Program-made: the position numbers and the translations under genes
Notes under the pieces: model-generated
What the model saw: the letters and a program-made list of their open reading frames with translations, nothing else
What the model was told of the DNA's origin: nothing
Database searches by the model: none
In this document: in pieces, positions 10,487 through 18,608 of the stretch
Numbering within the stretch: position 1 is the stretch's first letter
How the letters are laid out: each line of letters starts with the position of its first letter
DNA from: Niveispirillum sp943371025
Lineage (GTDB): Bacteria; Pseudomonadota; Alphaproteobacteria; Azospirillales; Azospirillaceae
Assembly: GCA_943371025.1 (NCBI GenBank)
Contig: CALRTC020000034.1
Span: forward strand, 1-64,000
DNA length: 64,000 nucleotides
Reading direction: 5' to 3'

Positions 10487-11503
10487 TCAGCCGACAATCT
10501 TGATCCAGGCCAGCACGAACAGGGCGATGAAGGCGGTTTCGGCCACAACCAGAGTGACGGCCGCGCGCCCCACCTCCATGATGTCCTTGGCCGATGTCTT
10601 CATGCCCAGGGCCGCGACGGACACCAGCAGCAGCCAGCGCGACAGTTCCGTCAACGCCCCCGCCACCGATCCCGGCACCCAGCCCATGCCATTGACGAAG
10701 GCCAGCGCCACGAAGCCGACCAGGAAGCCGGGCAGCGGCGTCACCTTCGCCTCCCCGTCCTGTGCCTTGCGCCCGCGCGCCGCCAGCAGGGTGATGGCCA
10801 TGACGACGGGCAGCAGCATGGCCACCCGCATCAGCTTCACCACCGTTGCCGTATCGCCGGCCTGCGGCGACTGGCTGTAGCCGGCGCCCACCACCTGCGC
10901 CACATCATGGATGGACCCGCCGAAGAAGCGACCGGCGGCCATGGCGTCCAGGCCCAGCCAGCCGGCGAAGGCCGGATAGGCCAGCATGGCCATGGTCGAC
11001 AGGCTGGTGATGCAGGCAATGACCACGACCGTGTCGCGTTCGGCATCCTTGCGCGGCCAGGCGGCGGCGATGGCCATGGCGGCGGACGCCCCGCAGATGC
11101 CAACCGCCCCGCCCGACAGCACGCCGAACCGGCCGCCCACCCCCGTCAACCGCGACAGGGCCCAGCCGAAGCCGATGGTGGCCGGTACGGCGCAGGCGAC
11201 CATGGCCGCCGTCGACCAGCCCAGATCGCCCACCTGCGCGAAGGTGATGCGCAGCCCCAGCAGCGCCACCGACAGGCGCAGCAGCGTGCGCGCCGACAAG
11301 GCAATGCCGGGCGCATAGCGCGGCTCGCCCGGTAACGTGTTCAGCGCCATGCCCAGCAGCAGGGCGAAGACCATGGGCGGGGCGTTGTAATGGTCGGACA
11401 GATAGGTTGCCGCCAGCGCCACGACGATGGTGGCGATCAGGCCGGGCATCAGCCCCCGGACATGGGTCAGCCGGGATGGCGCGGGGGCGGCCATTGCAAT
11501 CAT
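10487..11503 (-). CDS. yeiH: YeiH/UPF0324-family inner-membrane transporter, putative sulfur-oxyanion exporter
   Basis: 338 residues with about nine or ten hydrophobic segments. Family features are ALLLGMALN, SVALLGLRITF, GGAVGICGASAAMA and GGSIHDVAQVVGAG. The family is annotated as putative sulfate exporters, largely without biochemical proof. The ATG at 11503 overlaps the slcC stop (ATGA); the in-frame ATG at 11494 is an alternative start. Between a sulfite-releasing lyase set and the glycerol genes, export of sulfite or sulfate is the natural role (inference). Confidence 0.85.
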   Translation of the reverse strand: MIAMAAPAPSRLTHVRGLMPGLIATIVVALAATYLSDHYNAPPMVFALLLGMALNTLPGEPRYAPGIALSARTLLRLSVALLGLRITFAQVGDLGWSTAAMVACAVPATIGFGWALSRLTGVGGRFGVLSGGAVGICGASAAMAIAAAWPRKDAERDTVVVIACITSLSTMAMLAYPAFAGWLGLDAMAAGRFFGGSIHDVAQVVGAGYSQSPQAGDTATVVKLMRVAMLLPVVMAITLLAARGRKAQDGEAKVTPLPGFLVGFVALAFVNGMGWVPGSVAGALTELSRWLLLVSVAALGMKTSAKDIMEVGRAAVTLVVAETAFIALFVLAWIKIVG

Positions 11504-12426
11504 GCCTCCAGTTCCTCCAGCACGGCGCGGGCCGTCACCTCGCTGACCCTTGCGTTGCTTTCATCGGTCACGCCGGCGATGTGCGGGGTCAGGATCAGGT
11601 TGGGCACATTCTGGAACAGGGCGCCAGAGGCCGCCGTCACCGGTTCGGTGGCGAACACGTCCAGGGCGGCCCCGCCCAGCCGGCCCTCCTTCAGCGCCGC
11701 GCACAGTGCCGCCTCATCCACCACGCCGCCGCGCGCGGCATTGATCAGGACGGCATCCTTCTTCATGCGGGCGATGGCCGGCGCATCGATCATGTCGCGG
11801 GTTTCGGCCGTCAGCGGCACATGCAGGCTGACCACGTCGGACCGTTCCAGCAACGTGTCCAGCGACATGCGGTCGGCCTGCAGCCAGGCCGGGTGGCGTT
11901 CGGGCAAATGCGGATCGAAGGCGGCGATGGTGAAGCCCAGCGCGCGGGCCTTCTGTGCCGTCAGCCGGGCGATGGCACCATAGCCGACCAGGCCCAGCCG
12001 CTTGCCCGCCGCTTCCCGGCCGATCAGGTCCATGCGCGGCCAAGTGCCGGCCGCCACGCGGTCGGATGCGAACCAGGACCGGCGCAGCAGCATCATGGCG
12101 GCGGTGATGACATATTCGGCCACGGCCAGGTCATTGGCACCCGTGGCTGGGCGGACCTTGACATTGCGGGCCGCACAGGCGGCCGTGTCGATATTGTCCA
12201 GACCCACGCCCAGCCGTCCCACCACCCGCAGCTTCGGCGCCTTGGCCAGCAGCGGTTCGCGCACCTGGGTGCGGTTGCGCACGACCAGGGCGCGGGCGTC
12301 CGCCAATGCTGCCACCAGCTTGTCCGGATGGTCGACCAGCGTGGGATCGTACAGGACGTCGCGCCCGCCCAGCACATTGGCGATCGCTTCTTCGTCCATG
12401 AATTCGGTGATGACGATATCGGGCAC
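11500..12426 (-). CDS. slcC: D-isomer-specific 2-hydroxyacid dehydrogenase, probable (S)-sulfolactate dehydrogenase
   Basis: 308 residues. It has the NAD-binding Rossmann motif GLVGYGAIARL, the catalytic arginine segment INAARGGVVDE, and the C-terminal histidine motif LTPHIAGVT. SlcC proteins are phosphoglycerate-dehydrogenase-like enzymes that oxidise (S)-sulfolactate to sulfopyruvate. The gene sits between comC and yeiH in the suy operon, the setting in which SlcC, ComC and SuyAB are known to cooperate. General phosphoglycerate dehydrogenase activity is unlikely because the C-terminal ACT domain of many SerA proteins is missing. Confidence 0.85.
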   Translation of the reverse strand: MPDIVITEFMDEEAIANVLGGRDVLYDPTLVDHPDKLVAALADARALVVRNRTQVREPLLAKAPKLRVVGRLGVGLDNIDTAACAARNVKVRPATGANDLAVAEYVITAAMMLLRRSWFASDRVAAGTWPRMDLIGREAAGKRLGLVGYGAIARLTAQKARALGFTIAAFDPHLPERHPAWLQADRMSLDTLLERSDVVSLHVPLTAETRDMIDAPAIARMKKDAVLINAARGGVVDEAALCAALKEGRLGGAALDVFATEPVTAASGALFQNVPNLILTPHIAGVTDESNARVSEVTARAVLEELEA

Positions 12427-12452
12427 TTCTTCCTCCCTTGTTTTTATTGGAC

Positions 12453-13457
12453 CTACGCCGCCAGTCCCGCGATTTCCGCGTGCAGGGCCGCCGGGATGGT
12501 CAGCCCTTCCGTCGCCGCCTTTTCACGCAGGGCCAGCCGACGGTCGCCGGGCAGTCTTGCCGGCGCCTCTCCCGCCACGGTCAGCAGCAGATGGGCCATG
12601 TGTTCGACATAGCCACCCCCGCCGAACCGGGCGGGGTCCAGCACGATCAGCAATTGGCCCAGGTCCGGCGGGCCGCCGTCCCCATCGAAGAAACCGCTGG
12701 CGTTCCAGGCGAAATTGCCGCCGACCAGCGCCGCGCAGATCACCTCCACCATCAGGGCTAGCGCCGCCCCCTTGGCCCCGCCGATGGGCAGAAGGCTGCC
12801 GGACAGCGCAGCCTTCGCGTCGGTGGTCGGGTTGCCGTCGGTGTCCAGGGCCCAGCCATCGGGGATGGGCTTGCCGGCCTTGGATGCCGCCATGATCTTG
12901 CCGCGCGCGGCCACCGACAAAGCCATGTCGATGACCAGCGGGCTGCGGCCGGGCAGGGGGGCGGCAAAGGCGATGGGGTTGGTGCCCATCAGCGACCGCC
13001 GCCCGCCCGGCAGCGCCATGGCGCCCGGTGTGTTGGCAAACGCCAGGGCCACCAGCCCCCGGTCCGCCAGTCGTTCGACATGCCGCCCGGCCTGGCCGAA
13101 ATGGTGGGAGCGATGGATGGCAGCCGCGGCAACGCCGGTCTTCCCCGCCAGCGGCACCAGCCGTTCGATCGCCAGATCGACGGCCGGATAGGCGAAACCG
13201 TGCCCGGCATCGATGCGGACCCCGGCTTCGCCGGCCGTCGCTGCCTGTGGCACCGCCTTGCCATCCACCTTGCCGACCCGCGCATGCAGCGCGTAGGAGG
13301 GGACGCGCGACAGGCCATGGCCCGCCTGCCCATCCACCTCTGCCGCGACCAGCGCGGATGCCGTTGCCAGTGCGGCCGCCGGGGCGACGCCGCTTTTCAG
13401 CAGCGCCCCCTCCGCCAGCCGCCGGGCCTCGTCCAGGCCAAGCGTAACCGTGCTCAT
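12453..13457 (-). CDS. comC: Malate/L-lactate dehydrogenase-family enzyme, probable (R)-sulfolactate dehydrogenase
   Basis: 334 residues of the LDH2/MDHG family. Visible signatures are GLSRVPSYALH near the N-terminus, SHHFGQAGRHVERL, SLMGTNPIAFA, and the glycine-rich end of the substrate domain. ComC enzymes interconvert sulfopyruvate and (R)-sulfolactate with NAD(P)H. Its ATG overlaps the suyB stop by 4 bases, indicating translational coupling. With SlcC it would convert (S)-sulfolactate through sulfopyruvate into the (R) isomer that SuyAB cleaves. Ureidoglycolate or malate dehydrogenase activity is possible by family but not by context. Confidence 0.85.
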   Translation of the reverse strand: MSTVTLGLDEARRLAEGALLKSGVAPAAALATASALVAAEVDGQAGHGLSRVPSYALHARVGKVDGKAVPQAATAGEAGVRIDAGHGFAYPAVDLAIERLVPLAGKTGVAAAAIHRSHHFGQAGRHVERLADRGLVALAFANTPGAMALPGGRRSLMGTNPIAFAAPLPGRSPLVIDMALSVAARGKIMAASKAGKPIPDGWALDTDGNPTTDAKAALSGSLLPIGGAKGAALALMVEVICAALVGGNFAWNASGFFDGDGGPPDLGQLLIVLDPARFGGGGYVEHMAHLLLTVAGEAPARLPGDRRLALREKAATEGLTIPAALHAEIAGLAA

Positions 13458-14629
13458 GCCGACCGGTAGAGCTTGGTCATCACGAACTCCCTATGGCCCA
13501 GCGCCTCGGCCGCGGTCAGGCGACCGTTGGCGGTGCGGGCGATGACGTCGATCAGGGCGTCGCCGGCCTGATCGATGGTCATGTCGCGGCGCACGATGCC
13601 AGATACGTCCACATCCACATGCTCGCTCATCAACCGCACGGTGCGCGGATTGCCCGTGATCTTGATGACCGGCATGATCGGGTTGCCGATGACATTGCCC
13701 TGACCCGTGGGGAAGCAATGGACGACATAGCCGGCGGCGGCCTGCAAAGTGCAGCATTCGGCGGCGGCCGACGACGTGTCCATGAAATAGAGACCGGGCC
13801 CCTTGGCCGGCGCTTCGGCCGGTTCCAGCACGTCGATGAAGCTCGTCTTCTTGCCGATCTTTTCCAGGTTGCCCAGGGCCTTTTCCTCGATCGTCGTCAG
13901 GCCGCCGGCGATATTGCCCTTGGTCGGCTGGCTGTCGGACAGGTCGGAGGTCTTGTGCGCCTCGATCACGTCATCCTGATAGGCCTGCCAGGTCTTCATG
14001 AACTTGGCCGCGACCTCCGGATTGGCGGCGCGGGCGGCGGCCAGATGCTCGGCACCGGTCAGTTCCGACGTCTCGCCGAAGCAGCCATAAAGGCCCAGTT
14101 CCACCAGCTTGTCATACATGTTGCCGACGGTGGGGCAGGAGGCCAGACCCGTCGTCGTGTCGCTTTCCCCGCATTTGGCGGCGACCCAGACTTCCGACAG
14201 CGGGCAGGGCGTGCGCACCAGTTCGGACGCCCATTGGGAGAATTCCTTGGCCTTGCGGCTGGCGGCGGCGACCGTGGCAATGTCACCATTGCCTTCGATC
14301 CAGAAGCCGGCGACAGGCTTGCCGGTGGCGGCGATGCCGTCCACCACCTTCTGGGTCCAGCCTTCCTCGATCCCGATCACCACACAGGCGGCCACGTTGG
14401 GGTTGGCGCCGGTGCCGATGATGGTGCGGAAATGCAGGTCCAGGTCGGCGCCGAACTGTAACCTTCCATAGGAATGGGGCAGGGCGATGGTGCCCTGGAT
14501 ATGGGCGGCGACGGCCTCGCAGGCCGCGTTGGAAATATCATCCAGCGGCAGGATGACGACATGGTTGCGCACGCCGACACGGCCGTTTTCACGGCGGTAG
14601 CCCCAGATTTTACGATCGGACAATCCCAT
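13454..14629 (-). CDS. suyB: (2R)-sulfolactate sulfo-lyase, large subunit
   Basis: 391 residues of the UxaA/GarD C-terminal (altronate dehydratase-like) family. It starts GYRRENGRVGVRNHVVILP and contains LPHSYGRLQFG, GTGANPNVAA, ECCTLQAAAGYVVHCFPTGQ and GNPIMPVIKITGNP. The large subunit is encoded separately from the SAF-domain small subunit, as in SuyAB and unlike single-chain altronate dehydratases. The complex cleaves sulfolactate to pyruvate and sulfite in the cytoplasm. The adjoining suyA and the comC and slcC genes make the assignment firm. It begins about 15 bases after the suyA stop. Confidence 0.93.
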   Translation of the reverse strand: MGLSDRKIWGYRRENGRVGVRNHVVILPLDDISNAACEAVAAHIQGTIALPHSYGRLQFGADLDLHFRTIIGTGANPNVAACVVIGIEEGWTQKVVDGIAATGKPVAGFWIEGNGDIATVAAASRKAKEFSQWASELVRTPCPLSEVWVAAKCGESDTTTGLASCPTVGNMYDKLVELGLYGCFGETSELTGAEHLAAARAANPEVAAKFMKTWQAYQDDVIEAHKTSDLSDSQPTKGNIAGGLTTIEEKALGNLEKIGKKTSFIDVLEPAEAPAKGPGLYFMDTSSAAAECCTLQAAAGYVVHCFPTGQGNVIGNPIMPVIKITGNPRTVRLMSEHVDVDVSGIVRRDMTIDQAGDALIDVIARTANGRLTAAEALGHREFVMTKLYRSA

Positions 14630-14643
14630 GATCCGGGCTCCCC

Positions 14644-14931
14644 TTACCAGCGCTTGGTTTTCAGATTGTGGGTGTGGACATGGGTGCCGGCCGCGATCGG
14701 CTGCACCACCTTGCCGATATCCTCCCCGTACTTGATGACCGTGTCGCCCACCGCGAGGTCACGCAGGGCAACTTTGTGGCCGATCTGGACGGGCTGGCTG
14801 ACGGCCAGGCGGAACTCGCTGTTGTCCTCCGTCACCACGCACAGCATGTCGGTGCCGGCCGCCAATCCTTCCACGACGACGACGCCGACATTGTCGCGCC
14901 GGTCATGGACCAAAAGATGTGGTGCGCCCAC
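14644..14931 (-). CDS. suyA: (2R)-sulfolactate sulfo-lyase, small subunit (SAF domain)
   Basis: 95 residues from a GTG at 14931 preceded by GGGAGG with 6-base spacing; an upstream ATG at 14946 lacks a ribosome site. The chain is a single SAF domain: HDRRDNVGVVVVEGL, IGHKVALRDLAVGDTVIKYG, and the C-terminal motif HVHTHNLKTKRW shared with UxaA/SuyA N-terminal domains. It is the first gene of the leftward operon suyA-suyB-comC-slcC-yeiH-glpK-glpD. Operator palindrome 14964-14977 lies about 33 bases upstream of its start. Confidence 0.92.
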   Translation of the reverse strand: MGAPHLLVHDRRDNVGVVVVEGLAAGTDMLCVVTEDNSEFRLAVSQPVQIGHKVALRDLAVGDTVIKYGEDIGKVVQPIAAGTHVHTHNLKTKRW

Positions 14932-14963
14932 AGGATCCTCCCTCATTCGTTGGTAAGTCTGAA

Positions 14964-14977
14964 GTCTTATATAAGAC
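14964..14977. promoter_or_regulatory. Operator palindrome 3 (upstream of suyA)
   Basis: Perfect 14-base palindrome GTCTTATATAAGAC, the longest uninterrupted copy of the motif. It lies just before the suyA start in the divergent suyA/dehydratase region and would cover the promoter or leader of the seven-gene leftward operon. Confidence 0.82.
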
Positions 14978-15096
14978 ACATATGTTCACAACGTTCGAAG
15001 CTTGGCAAGCGGGCTTTTTGAAGATTTTCAGGAATGGCGGTATTCCGCCGATTTTTGCATTGACAATGGGCGATAAAGGGCTGTTCATGTCGGCGG

Positions 15097-15108
15097 TCTT
15101 ATATAAGA
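15097..15108. promoter_or_regulatory. Operator palindrome 4 (upstream of the dehydratase operon)
   Basis: Perfect 12-base TCTTATATAAGA ending 9 bases before the dehydratase ATG at 15118, so it overlaps the leader of the rightward operon. The region between the two operators (14978-15096) has no gene and should hold the divergent promoters; I could not assign -35/-10 boxes with confidence. Confidence 0.8.
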
Positions 15109-15117
15109 GCTGGTGAC

Positions 15118-16860
15118 ATGACGAACCCGCCATCCGACCCGAAACGCCCCCTGCGCAGCGCCCGCTGGTTCGCATCTTCCGACATGCGCGGCTTTGCGCA
15201 CCGGCAGCGCACGCAGCAGATGGGATTGCGCCGGGAAGAGTTCATGGACCGCCCGGTGATCGCCATCGTGAATACCTGGAGCGAGATGAGCCCCTGTCAC
15301 ATCCATCTGCGTGATGTGGCCGATGCGGTGAAGCGCGGGGTGCTGCGCGCCGGTGGCTATCCGGTGGAACTGCCGGCGTTGAGCGTGGGGGAGGTGATGG
15401 TGAAGCCCACCACCATGCTCTACCGCAACTTCCTGGCCATGGAGGTGGAGGAACTGCTGCGTTCCCACCCCATTGACGGGGCGGTGCTGCTGGGCGGCTG
15501 CGACAAGTCCACGCCGGGCCTGATCATGGGGGCCATCAGCGCCGGCCTGCCCGCGATCTATTGCCCGGCCGGCCCCATGGCCAACGGGCAATGGCGCGGG
15601 ACCAAGACAGGGGCCGGCACCCATACCAAGAAATATTGGGATGAATTGCGGGCCGGGAACATCACACAAGCCGACTGGCTGGACCTGGAATCGCGGATGA
15701 CGCGGTCCATCGGCACCTGCAACACCATGGGCACGGCATCGACCATGACCGGCATTGTCGATGCCATGGGGTTGACGCTGCCCGGTGCCTCCTCCATCCC
15801 CGCCATCGACAGCGGCCATCGCCGCATGGCCTCGCTGTGCGGGGAGCGGATTGTGGAGATGGTGGCGGAAGACCTGACGCCGGCGAAAATCCTGACCCGC
15901 GATGCCTTCCTGAATGGTGTGGCCGCCTATATGGCGCTGGGCGGGTCGACCAATGCCGCCATCCATATGATCGCCATGGCCGGCCGGTCCGGGGTGGACC
16001 TGACCCTGGATGATCTGGCCGATGCGGCCAAACGCATCCCGGTCTGCGCCAACCTGTTCCCGTCGGGCAATGCGCTGATGGAGGATTTCTTCTTCGCGGG
16101 CGGGCTCACGGCCCTGCTGGCCAAGCTGAAGGACCATCTGCGGCTGGATTGCCTGACCGTCACGGGCCGGACGCTGGGGGAGAATATCGCCGACGCCGCC
16201 TGCTATGACGACGACATCATCCGCGACCCGGCCAATCCTGTCGTGCCGCTGGAAAGGGGGGCGACGCTGGCCCTGCTGCGCGGCAATCTTTGTCCCGACG
16301 GGGCGGTGATGAAATCCAGCGCCGCCGACCCCAGGCTGCTGAACCATACGGGCCGGGCCATCGTCTTTGACAGCAATGCCGACATGCTGGCCGCCATTGA
16401 TGATCCCGACCTGGATGTGGATGCGGACAGCGTCATCATCCTGCGCCATGGCGGCCCGGTGGGTGCGCCCGGCATGCCGGAATGGGGCAACCTGCCCATC
16501 CCGAAAAAACTGCTGGCCCAGGGCGTGCGCGACATGGTCCGCATCTCCGACGCCCGCATGTCGGGCACGCATTATGGCGCCTGCATCGTGCATGCGGCAC
16601 CGGAGGCGGCCGTTGGCGGCCCCCTGGCGCTGGTGCGCACGGGCGACCTGATCCGGCTGGACGTGGCGGCCGGCACCCTGGACATGCTGGTGGATGCTGC
16701 GGAGCTGGACCGCCGTCGCGCTGCCTGGGTGCCGCCCGCCAGCCCCTATGATCGATCCTATGCCGCCCTTTACCGCGCCCATGTCAGTCAGGCGCCCAAG
16801 GGCTGTGACTTCGACTTCCTGGCGGGCACCGCATCCGTGCCCGAACCGCCGATCTATTGA
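15118..16860 (+). CDS. IlvD/Edd-family dehydratase, probable 6-deoxy-6-sulfogluconate dehydratase
   Basis: 580 residues. The Fe-S dehydratase signatures are present: GGCDKSTPGLIMGA, GTCNTMGTASTMTG, GGSTNAAIHMIAMA and SDARMSGTHYGACIVH. It is closer to the sugar-acid dehydratase branch than to biosynthetic IlvD, judging by the MRGFAHRQRTQQMG N-terminus. It would dehydrate sulfogluconate to 2-keto-3,6-dideoxy-6-sulfogluconate. It opens a rightward operon with aldolase, mutarotase, lactonase and dehydrogenase genes, the enzyme set of the sulfo-Entner-Doudoroff pathway. Other C5/C6 sugar acids are possible substrates by family. Confidence 0.85.
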   Translation: MTNPPSDPKRPLRSARWFASSDMRGFAHRQRTQQMGLRREEFMDRPVIAIVNTWSEMSPCHIHLRDVADAVKRGVLRAGGYPVELPALSVGEVMVKPTTMLYRNFLAMEVEELLRSHPIDGAVLLGGCDKSTPGLIMGAISAGLPAIYCPAGPMANGQWRGTKTGAGTHTKKYWDELRAGNITQADWLDLESRMTRSIGTCNTMGTASTMTGIVDAMGLTLPGASSIPAIDSGHRRMASLCGERIVEMVAEDLTPAKILTRDAFLNGVAAYMALGGSTNAAIHMIAMAGRSGVDLTLDDLADAAKRIPVCANLFPSGNALMEDFFFAGGLTALLAKLKDHLRLDCLTVTGRTLGENIADAACYDDDIIRDPANPVVPLERGATLALLRGNLCPDGAVMKSSAADPRLLNHTGRAIVFDSNADMLAAIDDPDLDVDADSVIILRHGGPVGAPGMPEWGNLPIPKKLLAQGVRDMVRISDARMSGTHYGACIVHAAPEAAVGGPLALVRTGDLIRLDVAAGTLDMLVDAAELDRRRAAWVPPASPYDRSYAALYRAHVSQAPKGCDFDFLAGTASVPEPPIY

Positions 16861-16871
16861 GGACACGCACC

Positions 16872-17675
16872 ATGCATTCCCCCCTGAACCCGCTGAAGCC
16901 GCGGCTGGCCGACATTTCCCGTCTGCTGACCGGCACCTGGCTGATGTCGGGCGCGCCCAGCACGGCCGAGGCGCTGGGCCATTGCGGCTTCGATTTCCTG
17001 GTCGTGGATATGGAACATGTGCCGGTGGAGATGACCGACCTGGCCAATATCCTGCGCGCCATCGAATGCACGCCAGCGCAAGCCATCGTGCGGCTGGCCT
17101 GGAATGATCAGGTGCTGGTCAAGCGCGTGATGGATGCCGGCGCCCGCACCCTGATGTTCCCCTTTGTGGAGAATGCGGAAGAGGCGCGGGCCGCCGTATC
17201 CTATACCCGTTATCCGCCCGATGGCGTGCGCGGCGTGGCCGCTGTGCATCGCGGGTCGCGCTATGGAAGGGAGCCGGATTATCTGAAACGCGCCAATGAC
17301 GCGGTGGCGGTGATCCTGCAACTGGAGACGCCGGGCGCGGTGGACAGGCTGCCCGAGATTGCCGCTGTGCCAGGGGTGGATGCCTTGTTCCTGGGGCCGG
17401 GCGATTTGTCGGCGGCCATGGGCCTGATCGGGCAGATCGGGCATGCCGATGTGCAGGCCAAGATCGCCCAGGCCGCCAGCCTTGCCCGCGCGGCGGGAAA
17501 GCCCATCGGCATTGTCGGTCCCAACCCCGACATGGTCGGGCGCTTCATCTCCTATGGCTACAGCTTCGCGGCGGTCGCATCCGACATGGGCATGATGACG
17601 GGCCGGGCCGTGGAATGGCAGCAGGCGCTGCGCGGACAGGAAGTGGTGGCGGCGGCACCGGCGGGGCCTTATTGA
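16872..17675 (+). CDS. HpcH/HpaI-family class II aldolase, probable KDSG aldolase
   Basis: 267 residues from the ATG at 16872 (GAGGA seven bases upstream), 11 bases after the dehydratase stop. Family signatures are GTWLMSGAPSTAEALG, DFLVVDMEHVP, RTLMFPFVENAEEA, QLETPGAVDRL with the metal-binding glutamate, and LFLGPGDLSAAMG with the metal-binding aspartate. It should split 2-keto-3,6-dideoxy-6-sulfogluconate into pyruvate and sulfolactaldehyde, the role of an HpcH/HpaI-like aldolase in the Pseudomonas putida SQ1 pathway. The product is oxidised by the dehydrogenase at 5023. Confidence 0.86.
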   Translation: MHSPLNPLKPRLADISRLLTGTWLMSGAPSTAEALGHCGFDFLVVDMEHVPVEMTDLANILRAIECTPAQAIVRLAWNDQVLVKRVMDAGARTLMFPFVENAEEARAAVSYTRYPPDGVRGVAAVHRGSRYGREPDYLKRANDAVAVILQLETPGAVDRLPEIAAVPGVDALFLGPGDLSAAMGLIGQIGHADVQAKIAQAASLARAAGKPIGIVGPNPDMVGRFISYGYSFAAVASDMGMMTGRAVEWQQALRGQEVVAAAPAGPY

Positions 17676-17714
17676 AAGGGATATCGACGGCCCGTCGCCA
17701 AGGGGGAACCCGCC

Positions 17715-18608
17715 ATGCCAAATACCACCGTCATTACCCTGTCCGCCGGCCCGATGCGGGTGGAGATCGCCCCCGAACTGGGTGCCTGCATTCTGTCCCT
17801 GACGCATGAGGGCCGCCCCATCCTGCGACCGGCGACGGCAGCACGGGTGGTAGAGGGCGGGACGCGGCTTTCCGGCTGCTATCCCATGCTGCCCTTTGCC
17901 AACCGCATCGCCGATGGCCGGTTCCTGTTTGCCGGCCGCTGGCAGCAATTGCGGGCCAACGCGCCGGAGATTGTGGGGCCGCACGCGCTGCACGGATTGG
18001 GCTGGCAGCACGCCTGGGAGGTGCTGGAGACGGGGCCCGATCGCCTGGCCCTGGGCCTGACGCACCGGCCGCAGGCCGACGGCGACTGGCCCTATGCCTT
18101 CACCGCCCGGCAGGAATTCCGCCTGTCGCCCGGCGGGTTGCAGATCGGGCTGCGGCTGGTCAATGATGAGAAGTGCAACACGCTGGCCGGCATGGGCCTG
18201 CACCCGAATTTCGTCAATACTGCCGACGCCATGCTGCGCTTTGCCGCCCTGTCGCACTGGCGGCCGGGTGGGGATGGCTTGCCGGCCACGGTGACCATGC
18301 CGCCGGACCCCGATTTCCGCCATGGCCGCCTGATTGCGGGCACGGGCCTGGACGGTGATTTCGCGGGCTGGGCTGGCATCGCCCATTTGACCGGACTGGT
18401 GCCCGACCTGCTGGTCACGCTGAAGGCCGACCGGCTGTTCGGCACTCTGCGCGTCTTCACCCCGGAAGGCCGCGATTTCTTTGGTGTGGAGCCGGTCAGC
18501 CACGGCGCCAATGCCATCAATCAGCCGGGCCTGCCGCCCATGACCATCCTGGCACCCGGTGCCGCGCTGTCCGGCACCATCAGCATCCTTGCGGAGCCGA
18601 TTGCATGA
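17715..18608 (+). CDS. Aldose 1-epimerase, probable sulfoquinovose mutarotase
   Basis: 297 residues of the galactose mutarotase-like superfamily. The active-site segments are PMLPFANRIADGRF (substrate-binding Asn-Arg), GPHALHGLGWQHAWEV (catalytic histidine) and MGLHPNFV; a late glutamate (FFGVEPVSH) is the expected general base. It would interconvert SQ anomers so that the sugar released by the alpha-glycosidase fits the dehydrogenase. The gene ends with ATGA, overlapping the lactonase start by 4 bases, which supports translational coupling. Confidence 0.85.
   Translation: MPNTTVITLSAGPMRVEIAPELGACILSLTHEGRPILRPATAARVVEGGTRLSGCYPMLPFANRIADGRFLFAGRWQQLRANAPEIVGPHALHGLGWQHAWEVLETGPDRLALGLTHRPQADGDWPYAFTARQEFRLSPGGLQIGLRLVNDEKCNTLAGMGLHPNFVNTADAMLRFAALSHWRPGGDGLPATVTMPPDPDFRHGRLIAGTGLDGDFAGWAGIAHLTGLVPDLLVTLKADRLFGTLRVFTPEGRDFFGVEPVSHGANAINQPGLPPMTILAPGAALSGTISILAEPIA

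Noticed and set aside
11500..12426. Calling the 2-hydroxyacid dehydrogenase a biosynthetic phosphoglycerate dehydrogenase (SerA)
   Set aside because: No C-terminal ACT domain, and it is embedded in the suy operon next to comC.
13454..14931. Calling suyA-suyB a split altronate or galactarate dehydratase
   Set aside because: No hexuronate genes are nearby, while comC, slcC and sulfo-sugar genes are; the separate small and large subunits fit SuyAB.
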